Assembly: GCA_015689685.1 (NCBI GenBank)
Contig: WVSL01000006.1
Span: 1-64,000 of the forward strand
DNA: 64,000 bases
Direction of reading: 5' to 3'
DNA from: Rhodobacterales bacterium HKCCE2091
GTDB taxonomy: Bacteria; Pseudomonadota; Alphaproteobacteria; Rhodobacterales; Rhodobacteraceae
This document shows positions 25,133 to 32,736 of the stretch, one piece after another. The notes beneath the pieces are model-generated. The model saw nothing but the letters and a program-made list of their open reading frames with translations. It was not told where the DNA came from and ran no database searches. Made by a program: the position numbers and the translations under genes. Numbering within the stretch: the first letter of the stretch is position 1; each line of letters starts with the position of its first letter.

Positions 25133-25963
25133 TCACCATCCGCAGGCCTCGCGCAGGGGGGCGATCGCGGCGTCGAGCCCCGAGATCGGGAAATCGAACT
25201 GCAGCGCGCTGGCATTGTAGGGGGTCAGCCGGACGGCGAGGCGGTCGCCGCCCATCAGGTCCCGGATCACGGGGATCGCCTGGTCGCCGGTCCAGAGCCC
25301 GAGCGCCTGGTTGGAATTCGCCGCGCGCAGGGACCACACCCCGCGCGGCCGGGAATCGATCCGGTAGTCCACCCGCCCGCGGCCGCCGGTGTCGGACAGG
25401 AAATGCCCCGCGGCCATGATGTAGAAGCTCGTCGTGTTCTCCTGGCACCGGAGCATCAGCACGGGGCGCAGGGGAAAGCCGAACCGGTCCTCGACCTCGT
25501 CCTCGCTTTCCAGCCGCAGCACGACCGTCGTGCTGTCGTCGAAGGGCGAAACCGAGGTCGCGATTTCCCAGGCCCCGGTATCGCCCGCCGGCGCCTCGGG
25601 CGCCTGGCCGAGCATCAGCGGCATGTCGTTGACCTGCGCCGTGCGGGTGACGCAGGTGCCGCGTTCCTGGGCCACGACCTCGCCGTCGAGCCGGACCGTC
25701 ATCGTCGAGGAGTGCAGCACGAAGGAAAACTCGTAGCCGTCGATCACCGCGCTGTCCGGCCCGTCGACCGGGGACAGGACCTCCATCACCGCGGCGGGGC
25801 GGTTGCCGACCGACATGCTCGCCGCGCCGGTGTCGGGATAGTCGAGCACCGCCTGCGGCAGCGTCGGGAAATCGCAGATCCGGGTCGTGCCCGCGAAGGC
25901 CGGCCAGGCCGTCGGGACCGAGGCCAGCGCCATCGCCGCCGCGGCTATGCCCGCCTGCCGCAT
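25133..25963 (-). CDS. Secreted VasI/TagO-like domain protein
   Basis: 276 residues with a signal peptide (AGIAAAAMALASVPTAWPAFA, cleavage before GTTRICDF). The second half resembles the VasI/TagO domain of T6SS-associated and phage-like accessory proteins: WEIATSVSPFDDSTTVVLRL, LMLRCQENTTSFYIMAAGHFL, MGGDRLAVRLTPYNASALQFDF and a final LREACGW. Four cysteines could form disulfides. No type VI secretion genes are near; instead it sits between the ATPase and permease genes of a nucleoside ABC system, 1 base after the ATPase stop. Its job there is unknown. The domain call is by eye and moderately sure. Confidence 0.65.
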   Translation of the reverse strand: MRQAGIAAAAMALASVPTAWPAFAGTTRICDFPTLPQAVLDYPDTGAASMSVGNRPAAVMEVLSPVDGPDSAVIDGYEFSFVLHSSTMTVRLDGEVVAQERGTCVTRTAQVNDMPLMLGQAPEAPAGDTGAWEIATSVSPFDDSTTVVLRLESEDEVEDRFGFPLRPVLMLRCQENTTSFYIMAAGHFLSDTGGRGRVDYRIDSRPRGVWSLRAANSNQALGLWTGDQAIPVIRDLMGGDRLAVRLTPYNASALQFDFPISGLDAAIAPLREACGW

Positions 25964-25964
25964 T

Positions 25965-27503
25965 TCAGGCCGCGCCCTTGGTCATGCCCGCCATCATCAG
26001 GCCGAGTTCCTTCTCGTCGGTGGCTTCGGCCATCCGTTCGCCCATGATCCGCCCGTCGAACATCACGAGGATGCGGTCGGACAGGCCGAGGATCTCGTCG
26101 AGCTCCACGCTGACCAGCAGCACCGCCTTGCCTGAATCCCGGAGCGCCACGATCTGGCGGTGAATAAACTCGATCGCGCCGATGTCGACACCCCGCGTGG
26201 GCTGGCCGACGAGCAGCAGGTCCGGTTCGCGGTCCATCTCGCGCGCGACGACGATCTTCTGCTGGTTCCCGCCCGAGAAGTTCCGCGCGGGCAGGCGCGG
26301 GTTCGGCGGCCGCACGTCGTAGCGTTCCATCTTGTCGGCGCAGTCTTCCTTGATCGCCGCGTTGTTCATCAGGATGCCGGTGTTGTAGCGCGGGTCGGTG
26401 TGGTAGCCGAAGGCCACGTTCTCCCACGCCTCGTAGGGCATGATGAGCCCTTCCACCTGCCGGTCCTCGGGGACATGGGCGATGCCCCGGCGGCGGCGCG
26501 ACTGGCCGTCCGAGTGGCGGCCGGTCAGGTCGATCGGCTCGCCCCGCATCCGGATCTCGCCGCCCGAGGCCGCGATCATGCCGCCCAGGACCTCCAGCAG
26601 CTCGGACTGCCCGTTGCCCGCGACGCCCGCGATACCGAGGATCTCGCCCGCGCGGATGTCGAAGGAGATGCCCTTCACCCGCTCCACGCCCTGGCTGTCG
26701 GTGACGCGCAGGTTCTCGACCTCCAGCACCGTCTCGCCGGGCTTCGCCGGGGTCTTCTCGACCCGCAGCAGCACCTTGCGGCCGACCATCAGCTCCGCCA
26801 GTTCCTGCGGGCTCGTGTCGGCCGTCTTGACCGTGGCGGTCATCTGGCCGCGGCGCATGACGCTGACCGTGTCGGTCGCCTCCATGATCTCGCGCAGCTT
26901 GTGGGTGATGAGGATGATCGTCTTCCCCTCCTCCTTCAGCCGGTGGAGGATGCGGAACAGCTGGTCGGCCTCGGCGGGGGTCAGAACGCCGGTCGGCTCG
27001 TCCAAGATCAGGATGTCGGCCTCGCGGTAGAGCTGCTTGAGGATCTCCACCCGCTGCTGGTGGCCGACCGACAGGTCCTCCACCACCGCGTCGGGGTTCA
27101 CGTCGAGCCCGTATTCGCTGGCCAGCTCGGTGAGAAGCCCGCGCGCCTTCGCGATCGAGGGCCTGAGCAGCAGCCCGTCCTCGGCCCCGAGGATGACGTT
27201 CTCCAGCACGGTGAAGTTCTCCACCAGCTTGAAATGCTGATGGACCATGCCGATGCCGGCGCGGATCGCGGCCTGGCTGTCTGGGATGCTGGTGAGCTTG
27301 CCGTTGATCCAGATCTCGCCCGCGTCGGCCTTGTAGAAGCCGTAGAGGATCGACATCAGGGTGGACTTTCCCGCGCCGTTCTCTCCGACGATGCCGTGGA
27401 TCGTGCCGGGGCGGACGGACAGCGAGATGTCCTTGTTCGCCTGGACCGGACCGAAGGCCTTGGAGATGCCCTTGAGCTCGATGGCGGGCGGCGGCGTGGT
27501 CAT
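25965..27503 (-). CDS. Nucleoside-type ABC transporter ATP-binding protein, two nucleotide-binding domains
   Basis: 512 residues. The first domain has Walker A GENGAGKST (40-48), VGHQQRVEILKQL in place of a standard signature, and LILDEPTGVLTP. The second has the degenerate Walker A GVAGNGQSELLEV and FSGGNQQKIVVAREM with LLVGQPTRGVDIGA. This tandem layout with a degenerate second site is standard for the sugar/nucleoside class (RbsA/YufO type). It energises uptake with the permeases at 23933 and 22296. A GC hairpin (27571-27599) precedes it and may lower its expression relative to the binding protein. Confidence 0.93.
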   Translation of the reverse strand: MTTPPPAIELKGISKAFGPVQANKDISLSVRPGTIHGIVGENGAGKSTLMSILYGFYKADAGEIWINGKLTSIPDSQAAIRAGIGMVHQHFKLVENFTVLENVILGAEDGLLLRPSIAKARGLLTELASEYGLDVNPDAVVEDLSVGHQQRVEILKQLYREADILILDEPTGVLTPAEADQLFRILHRLKEEGKTIILITHKLREIMEATDTVSVMRRGQMTATVKTADTSPQELAELMVGRKVLLRVEKTPAKPGETVLEVENLRVTDSQGVERVKGISFDIRAGEILGIAGVAGNGQSELLEVLGGMIAASGGEIRMRGEPIDLTGRHSDGQSRRRRGIAHVPEDRQVEGLIMPYEAWENVAFGYHTDPRYNTGILMNNAAIKEDCADKMERYDVRPPNPRLPARNFSGGNQQKIVVAREMDREPDLLLVGQPTRGVDIGAIEFIHRQIVALRDSGKAVLLVSVELDEILGLSDRILVMFDGRIMGERMAEATDEKELGLMMAGMTKGAA

Positions 27504-27570
27504 GGGCTCACTCCGGTCGGGCGTTCGGGTCGTCGTGCCGCATCACGCCTGTCGCGTCCGCGGCGGAGGT

Positions 27571-27599
27571 GCCGGGGCAGGCGCGTGGCCCGCCCCGGC
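27571..27599 (-). terminator. Intra-operon hairpin between binding protein and ATPase genes
   Basis: GCCGGGGC (27571-27578) pairs with GCCCCGGC (27592-27599) around a 13-base loop, 10 bases after the binding-protein stop. Such attenuating or mRNA-stabilising stems are common after ABC binding-protein genes and yield excess binding protein. Confidence 0.5.
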
Positions 27600-27608
27600 G
27601 CCGTGTCG

Positions 27609-28604
27609 TCACTGCATGTCGACCGGGCAGGAGCCGTCGTCGGTGAAGTTGTGAACCTCGATCTCGCCCGCGATGATCTGCTCGCGCGCCGCGTCGACGG
27701 CCTCGCGCATCTCGGCGGTGATGAGTTCCTCGTTGTTCTCGTCGAGCGCGTAGCCGACGCCTTCCTCGGCGAGACCCAGGACGGTCAGGCCCGGCTCGAT
27801 CTCCTCGCCGGTGCTGAACGCCTCGTAGACCGCCACGTCGACCCGCTTGAGCATCGAGGTCAGGACCTGGCCCGGGTGCAGGTAGTTCTGGTTGCTGTCC
27901 ACGCCGATCGACAGGATGTCCTCGTCGGCCGCGACCTGAAGGACGCCGACGCCGGTGCCGCCGGCCGCCGCGTAGACCACGTCGGCGCCGCGGCCGATCT
28001 GGTCACGGGTCAGCTCACCGCCGCGCACCGGGTCGTTCCAGGCGGCGGGGGTGGTGCCGGTCATGTTGGCGAGCACGGTCGCGTCGGGGTTGGTCGCCAC
28101 GACGCCCTGGGCATAGCCGCAGGCGAAGCGCGAGATCAGCGGGATGTCCATGCCGCCGATGAAGCCGACGGTGCCGCTTTCGGAGGCCATCGCCGCCAGC
28201 ACGCCGACGAGGTAGGAGCCTTCGTGTTCCTGGAACACGATCGACTGGACGTTGGGCTGGTCCACGACCGCGTCGATGATGACGAAGGTGGTGTCGGGGT
28301 AATCGCCGGCCACCGCGTCGAGCACCGAGCCATGCGCGAAGCCGGCCATCACGATCGGGTTGTAGCCCTGTTCGGCGAGACGGCGGATCGCCTGTTCGCG
28401 CTGCGCGTCGTTCTGCAGTTCGATCTCGCCGTAGCTGCCGCCGGTCTCGTCGGCCCAGAGCTGCGCGCCGTTATAGGCGGCCTCGTTGAAGGACCGGTCG
28501 AACTTTCCGCCGAGGTCGAAGATGACCGCCGGATCGGCCATCGCCGCGCCGGCCATGAGCGCGAGCGCGGCGGTGCCGCGGGCGAGATGGGAAAGGATTT
28601 TCAT
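27609..28604 (-). CDS. BMP-family nucleoside-binding periplasmic protein
   Basis: 331 residues from ATG 28604 (GGGAG upstream). Signal peptide MKILSHLARGTAALALMAGAAMA, without a lipobox, so it is soluble in the periplasm. The mature part shows the BMP/PnrA fold: DLGGKFDRSFNEAAYNGA, MAGFAHGSVLDAVA, FIGGMDIPLISRFACGYAQG, AAAGGTGVGVLQ and SIGVDSNQNYLHPG. PnrA-type proteins bind purine nucleosides; others bind related bases or sugars. It heads the operon, and a RutR-like operator lies about 140 bases upstream, pointing to pyrimidine- or uracil-linked control. Confidence 0.92.
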   Translation of the reverse strand: MKILSHLARGTAALALMAGAAMADPAVIFDLGGKFDRSFNEAAYNGAQLWADETGGSYGEIELQNDAQREQAIRRLAEQGYNPIVMAGFAHGSVLDAVAGDYPDTTFVIIDAVVDQPNVQSIVFQEHEGSYLVGVLAAMASESGTVGFIGGMDIPLISRFACGYAQGVVATNPDATVLANMTGTTPAAWNDPVRGGELTRDQIGRGADVVYAAAGGTGVGVLQVAADEDILSIGVDSNQNYLHPGQVLTSMLKRVDVAVYEAFSTGEEIEPGLTVLGLAEEGVGYALDENNEELITAEMREAVDAAREQIIAGEIEVHNFTDDGSCPVDMQ

Positions 28605-28743
28605 GGTTTCACTCCCGGTTGGTCGCGGCGTGAACGCGGGCGCGTCCGACATCCGCGGTTGGATGTTTTTATGGATCCCGAATGCGATAAGGGCAAAGCC
28701 GCGCGGGGTGGTCAACCGGTTTCTGGCACCGTCCGCCGCCCGA

Positions 28744-28759
28744 TTGACCAGTTGGTCAG
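28744..28759. promoter_or_regulatory. RutR-like operator upstream of the BMP transporter operon
   Basis: TTGACCAGTTGGTCAG matches the published E. coli RutR consensus TTGACCAnnTGGTCAA at every fixed position but the last. The inner inverted repeat TGACCA-GT-TGGTCA is perfect. A further half-site TGGTCAA occurs at 28709-28715. It overlaps the rimI stop and lies 140 bases before the BMP gene. RutR is a TetR-type regulator of pyrimidine use that responds to uracil and thymine. No rutR gene is in the window. Confidence 0.55.
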
Positions 28760-29211
28760 GATTTGGGCAGGGGCGGCGCGGCACCTGTGCGAAGGCGCGT
28801 CTCCATCAGCACCGCGTCCTCGGCGGTTCCGTCGGGATAGCGGTAGTAGCGCGGGCGTGTTCCGGTCTCGACGAAACCCGCGGCGGCGTAGAGCGCGCGG
28901 GCGGCGGCATTCGATGCCGCGACTTCGAGAAACATCCGTTCGGCCCCCGCGCCGGCCGCCATCTCCATCAGGTTGTCGAGGATCCGGCGGCCTGCGCCCC
29001 GTCGCTGGCCATCGGGATGGACAGCGAGCGTGAGGATCTCGGCCTCGGGCGGCAGCAGTCGGATCAGGCCGAAACCATGCGGGACCGTCGCGCTGCGGGT
29101 GGTCCGGTCGGACAGGAGAGCCGCGAATTCCGACGCCGACCAGGGGCGCTGGCGGGAAAAGGCGGCGGCATGGATCGCCGCCATCTCCGTCCCAGTTATC
29201 GCGTGGGTCAC
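28756..29211 (-). CDS. rimI: GNAT acetyltransferase, ribosomal-protein S18-alanine N-acetyltransferase (RimI)
   Basis: 151 residues of the GNAT fold. The acetyl-CoA loop is seen in LAVHPDGQRRGAGRRIL, with LEVAASNAAARALYAAAGF and RPRYYRYPDGTAEDAVLM in the C-terminal half, all typical of RimI. It directly follows tsaB with a 4-base overlap (29208-29211), a classic tsaB-rimI arrangement. RimI acetylates the N-terminal alanine of ribosomal protein S18. Confidence 0.9.
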   Translation of the reverse strand: MTHAITGTEMAAIHAAAFSRQRPWSASEFAALLSDRTTRSATVPHGFGLIRLLPPEAEILTLAVHPDGQRRGAGRRILDNLMEMAAGAGAERMFLEVAASNAAARALYAAAGFVETGTRPRYYRYPDGTAEDAVLMETRLRTGAAPPLPKS

Positions 29212-29873
29212 GGCAGGATGACAGGCGCCGCGTCGCGCGACGGCGCGGCGTCGGGCGCGCGGACGTAGAGTGGAGCGGGCCGGGGGATGTCGCCGCCGGC
29301 CTCAAGCATCCGCGCCGCGACCCTCGCGATGGGACTTGCGGGGCGCGCGAGGGCGGCGACCCGCGCCCCGGTTTCACCGCCGAGGGCGGCGGCGATGCGA
29401 TCGGCGGCGGCACCAAGGACCAGCTTCGGCGCGACCGGGGGCGGTGCATCGGGCATGGCGAGCAAGGGCTCCGCCGCCGCCGCGCCGGTGTCGAACACTT
29501 GCAGGTAGACCTGGTCGCGCGGAGCCGGAAGGCTGACGAGGACCCGGCCCGTCCCGGCGCCCTCCGCCTCGACGAGCGCCGCGAACCCCGTCACGCCGAT
29601 GGCCGGCCGCGCCAGCCCGAGCGCCATGCCGCGCGCCGCCGCGACGGCGATCCTGAGGCCGGTGAAGTTGCCCGGCCCGGTGCCGACGGCGATGGCGGAC
29701 AGGTCGCCCCGGCGCATCCCGGCCTCCGCCATCAGGTCCGCGATCATCGGCATCAGCGCCTCTGCCTGCCCGCGCGCCATCTCCGCGTGCGCCTCCGCCG
29801 TCACCCGGCCGCCGGACAGGAGCGCGACACTGCAATGGGCGGCGGAACAGTCGAAGGCGAGAAGGACGGACAT
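29208..29873 (-). CDS. tsaB: tRNA threonylcarbamoyladenosine biosynthesis protein TsaB
   Basis: 221 residues, ASKHA fold: MSVLLAFDCSAAHCSVAL at the start (ATPase-like loop) and AVGTGPGNFTGLRIAVAAARGMALGL, the TsaB hallmark. TsaB scaffolds TsaD and TsaE in making t6A37 in tRNAs that read ANN codons. ATG 29873 is preferred to an in-frame GTG 12 bases upstream because it places MSVLLAFD at the N-terminus as in homologues. rimI is coupled downstream. Confidence 0.93.
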   Translation of the reverse strand: MSVLLAFDCSAAHCSVALLSGGRVTAEAHAEMARGQAEALMPMIADLMAEAGMRRGDLSAIAVGTGPGNFTGLRIAVAAARGMALGLARPAIGVTGFAALVEAEGAGTGRVLVSLPAPRDQVYLQVFDTGAAAAEPLLAMPDAPPPVAPKLVLGAAADRIAAALGGETGARVAALARPASPIARVAARMLEAGGDIPRPAPLYVRAPDAAPSRDAAPVILP

Positions 29874-30117
29874 GGGCGGAGGCACTACAGCGGCGCGGTC
29901 CCGCGCTCAATCCCCGTGGCAGCGGTCGAGTGGCGCGGGCGCACCGGTACGGCTATCGGTGTCCCGGCCAACAGGGACGACCCCGGACCGCGCGCCGTCG
30001 CCGTCACGCACGCCCGGAACGACAACGCCCGGCGATCGCAGGGCGCTCACCGGGCGGGGATGAACTGCGTATCGATGAACGCCCGGGCCCCGCATCGCGT
30101 GCCCCGGCATGAACCCC

Positions 30118-30684
30118 TCAGACCGCGACCGGGCGAACCTCGGTCACTTCGGGGATGTAGTGCCGCAGCAGGTTCTCGATCCCCATCTTGAGGGTGAGGG
30201 TCGAGGACGGGCAACCGGCGCAGGCGCCCTGCATGTGCAGGTAGACCACGCCACGGTCGAACCCGTGGAAGGTGATGTCGCCGCCGTCCTGTGCGACCGC
30301 CGGGCGGACGCGGGTGTCGAGCAGTTCCTTGATCTGGCCGACGATCTGTCCGTCCTCGGCGTCGAAGGCCTCGCCGTGGCCGGTGCGGCCGGCCTCGTCG
30401 CCGCCGAGCACCGGGGCGCCGGACTGGAAATGCTCCATGATCGCGCCGAGAACGGCGGGGCGGAGGTGGTCCCATTCCTTCGCGTCGGCCTTCGTCACGG
30501 TGACGAAATCGGTGCCGAAGAAGACCCCGGTCACGCCGTCGACGGCGAACAGCCGGCTGGCGAGCGGGGAGTCCGCCGCGGCATCGGCGGTCGGGAAATC
30601 CGCGGTTCCGGTTTCCAGCACGGCCTGGCCGGGCAGGAACTTCAGCGTCGCGGGATTCGGGGTGGATTCGGTCTGGATGAACAT
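30118..30684 (-). CDS. nfuA: NifU/NfuA-family Fe-S cluster carrier
   Basis: 188 residues: an N-terminal NFU_N domain (MFIQTESTPNPATLKFLPGQ) and a C-terminal NifU-like domain with the cluster ligands in GACAGCPSSTLTLK (CxxC) and the VRPAVAQDGGDI stretch. Such Nfu proteins carry a bridging 4Fe-4S cluster to client enzymes. It lies upstream of tsaB-rimI on the same strand with a 244-base gap. A sigma-70-like promoter (30711-30739) and an Irr-like box (30743-30759) lie just upstream, suggesting iron control. Confidence 0.92.
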   Translation of the reverse strand: MFIQTESTPNPATLKFLPGQAVLETGTADFPTADAAADSPLASRLFAVDGVTGVFFGTDFVTVTKADAKEWDHLRPAVLGAIMEHFQSGAPVLGGDEAGRTGHGEAFDAEDGQIVGQIKELLDTRVRPAVAQDGGDITFHGFDRGVVYLHMQGACAGCPSSTLTLKMGIENLLRHYIPEVTEVRPVAV

Positions 30685-30710
30685 CGAGGGCCCCTGTCTG
30701 GTTGACCCCC

Positions 30711-30739
30711 GATATGCGCCTCCGGGCAGGTGAAGTCAA
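30711..30739 (-). promoter_or_regulatory. Candidate nfuA promoter
   Basis: Read on the minus strand: TTGACT (30739-30734), 17-base spacer, CATATC (30716-30711). The -35 fits consensus at 5 of 6 and the -10 at 3 of 6. Transcription would start near 30704, about 20 bases before the ATG at 30684. Confidence 0.45.
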
Positions 30740-30742
30740 TTG

Positions 30743-30759
30743 TTTGGAATGGTTCTAAA
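30743..30759. promoter_or_regulatory. Irr/ICE-like iron-responsive box upstream of nfuA
   Basis: TTTGGAATGGTTCTAAA matches the alphaproteobacterial Irr-box (ICE) TTTAGAAnnnTTCTAAA at 13 of 14 fixed positions. It lies 4 bases upstream of the nfuA -35 hexamer and overlaps the stop codon of the hydrolase gene. Irr governs iron and Fe-S genes in this class, so nfuA is a sensible target. Confidence 0.6.
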
Positions 30760-31315
30760 CCGCGCTCTGCCGGCCGATCGCCCGCATCACCGTGCCCGAC
30801 ACCGGGGCGAGCGGACCGCTGGCGAAGTCATGGCCGTTTCCCTCCGTCCGGGTGATGCGGGCGCGGGGCAGGGCGCGGCCACAGGCATCGTCATCCGCGG
30901 TGCCCACCACCTCGTCGTCCGCGGAGCGGAGAAGCTCGATCCGGCCGATACCGTGCAGCCGCCGCGCGCCGCACTCGGGGAACGCGTATCCCGACGCATC
31001 CCAGTCGGCGAGGCCCCAGAACGGCGCGGCGAGCCCGACGACACCCCGCGCGCGGAACCCGGGACGACGGATTGCCAGAACCCGCAGGAGGTGCGACGCG
31101 CCGAGGGAATGACCGATCAGAACCGCGCCGGGTGCCATCGTGTCGAGCGCGCGGGCGATCCGCCGGTCCCAGGCCGCCGGGTCCGGCGGGCCGAGGCGTG
31201 GGGCGTGGATCCAGACGGACGGGCCGAGCGCCTGGCGAAGGCGGCGGAGGATCGGGTCGCCGGGGCCGCCGCCGGCGCCGTGCAGCAGCAGGACCGGGAT
31301 CGCCGCGTGGCTCAG
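30755..31315 (-). CDS. Small alpha/beta hydrolase, apparent CTG start
   Basis: 186 residues if translation starts at CTG 31315. The fold begins at once (IPVLLLHGAGGGPGDPILR) and includes the nucleophile elbow GHSLGASHLLR, GVVGLAAPFWG, a possible acid in RSADDEVVG and His in EGNGHDF. No ATG, GTG or TTG lies in frame close to this point; CTG makes a CTGA overlap with the universal stress protein stop (31312-31315), exactly like the ATGA/GTGA couplings used throughout this region, with GGAG 7 bases upstream. The substrate is unknown. A serine hydrolase of the RBBP9/YdeN type is likely. Confidence 0.75.
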   Translation of the reverse strand: MSHAAIPVLLLHGAGGGPGDPILRRLRQALGPSVWIHAPRLGPPDPAAWDRRIARALDTMAPGAVLIGHSLGASHLLRVLAIRRPGFRARGVVGLAAPFWGLADWDASGYAFPECGARRLHGIGRIELLRSADDEVVGTADDDACGRALPRARITRTEGNGHDFASGPLAPVSGTVMRAIGRQSAV

Positions 31316-31767
31316 GTGATCTGCTCCAGCTGTTCCTTCGACAGCTCGCCCGGAACGATGGTGATCGGGATCGGCAGGGCGCCGGCGCTTTTCGTCAGAG
31401 CGTTGACGATCGGGCCCGGCCCGCCCTTGCCCGATGCCGCACCGAGCACGAGGACACCGATTTCCGGGTCGTCGCAGACCTGGGCGAGGATTTCCTCGAC
31501 CGTCTCGCCCTCGCGGATCACGAGTTCCGGGTCGACGCCCTGCCGGTCGCGCATCCATTTCGCGAAGACGTTGAAATGCGCCTCGATCCGCTCCCGCGCC
31601 TCAGCGCGCATGACCTCGCCCACGCCGATCCAGTGGTTGAACTCGTCCGGCGGAATGACGGAGAGGATCTCCACCCCGCCGCCGGTCTTGGCCGCGCGCA
31701 TGGCCGCGAAACGCATCGCGTTCAGGCACTCGCGGCTGTCGTCGAGGACGACCAGGAACTTCCGCAT
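31312..31767 (-). CDS. Universal stress protein (UspA family)
   Basis: 151 residues, UspA fold: KFLVVLDDSRECLNAMRFAAMRA at the N-terminus and VLVLGAASGKGGPGPIVNAL near the end, which fits the ATP-binding G-x2-G-x9-G-S/T loop only partly. Universal stress proteins bind ATP and modulate survival or transporters. It is coupled to the hydrolase downstream. Some ectoine transport operons carry a Usp, but this one is 11 kb from doeA and not linked. Confidence 0.88.
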   Translation of the reverse strand: MRKFLVVLDDSRECLNAMRFAAMRAAKTGGGVEILSVIPPDEFNHWIGVGEVMRAEARERIEAHFNVFAKWMRDRQGVDPELVIREGETVEEILAQVCDDPEIGVLVLGAASGKGGPGPIVNALTKSAGALPIPITIVPGELSKEQLEQIT

Positions 31768-31827
31768 GTGGCTCTCCCTCTCCCGGGGCGGGAGGATGCA
31801 CCCGAAACCCGGGGCGAGGCAACAGGT

Positions 31828-32694
31828 TCAGGCGGCGTCGGTCGCGGCCCAGTCCCAGTAGAGCTCGCGCACCCGGCGGGTGACCGGGCCGACCTGGTAG
31901 CTGGTGCCGTCGAACTCCGTCACCGGCGTGACCTTGTTGAGATTGCCGGACATGAACACCTCGTCCGCGGCGCGGAAATCGTCGTAGCCGAGCACGGTTT
32001 CCACCACCTCGACCCCGTCCGCCCGGAGGTTGGAGATGTGGCGCGCACGCGTGATGCCCGACAGGAAGGTGCCGTTCGCGACCGGGGTGAACACGACCCC
32101 GTCGCGGATCATGAAGATGTTCGCGCTGGCGGTTTCGGCGACGTTGCCGATGGCATCGCAGACGAGCGCGTTGTCGTAGCCCTTCGCCCGCGCCTCCGCG
32201 AGCATCCGGGCGTTGTTGGGGTAGAGACACCCGGCCTTGGCGTTGCAGACGTTGTCGGTCAGGACCGGGCGGTGGAACCGGGTCGTGGTCAGCCGCGCGG
32301 CGGCCTCGGGCGGGGCCATCGGGATTTCTTCCAGGCAGATGCAGAAGCCCGCAGGCGCGTCGCCCGCCATGATCCCCATGTAGCCGCCGGCGACGCCCCA
32401 GAACATCGGCCGGATGTAGACCGGCGTGCCCTTCGGGTAGAGCTTCAGCCCGTCCCAGGCGATCTCGAAGATCTCCGCCCCGGTCTCGGACGGTTGCAGG
32501 GACAGCGCCTGCGCCGAGCGCACGACGCGGTCGCAATGGGCGCGCAGGTCCGGGGCCATGCCGTCGACGTAGCGGGCGCCATCGAACACGGTCGTGCCCT
32601 GCCAGGACCCGTGGTCGGCGGCGCGCATGATGGGAACGTCCCCGTCATGCCACTCGCCGCCGAAATATGTCTTGATGTTGGTACCGACAGCCAT
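31828..32694 (-). CDS. ilvE: Branched-chain amino acid aminotransferase-type enzyme (class IV)
   Basis: 288 residues, fold type IV PLP enzyme. Blocks: TTVFDGARYVDG, VYIRPMFWG, VCNAKAGCLYPNNARM with the PLP Lys153, NVAETASANIFMIRDGVVFTP (Glu opposite PLP) and GITRARHI. The length is slightly under E. coli IlvE (309). It would convert Val, Leu and Ile to 2-oxoacids and back; a D-amino-acid or amine transaminase of the same class is the alternative. A 45-aa peptide gene lies 43 bases upstream on the same strand. Confidence 0.82.
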   Translation of the reverse strand: MAVGTNIKTYFGGEWHDGDVPIMRAADHGSWQGTTVFDGARYVDGMAPDLRAHCDRVVRSAQALSLQPSETGAEIFEIAWDGLKLYPKGTPVYIRPMFWGVAGGYMGIMAGDAPAGFCICLEEIPMAPPEAAARLTTTRFHRPVLTDNVCNAKAGCLYPNNARMLAEARAKGYDNALVCDAIGNVAETASANIFMIRDGVVFTPVANGTFLSGITRARHISNLRADGVEVVETVLGYDDFRAADEVFMSGNLNKVTPVTEFDGTSYQVGPVTRRVRELYWDWAATDAA

Positions 32695-32736
32695 GCGCGC
32701 CTCCGTTTCTTGCGGCGGCGAGCATGGTCGCGATCG

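Noticed and set aside
29874-30117. A tRNA, small RNA or short gene in the 244-base tsaB-nfuA gap
   Set aside because: No cloverleaf or T-loop consensus was found, and the 67-codon minus-strand frame there is Arg/Pro/Gly-rich without a ribosome-binding site.
31312-31767. The universal stress protein as part of an ectoine uptake operon (teaD/usp)
   Set aside because: It is 11 kb from doeA on the opposite strand, with no TRAP transporter genes adjacent.
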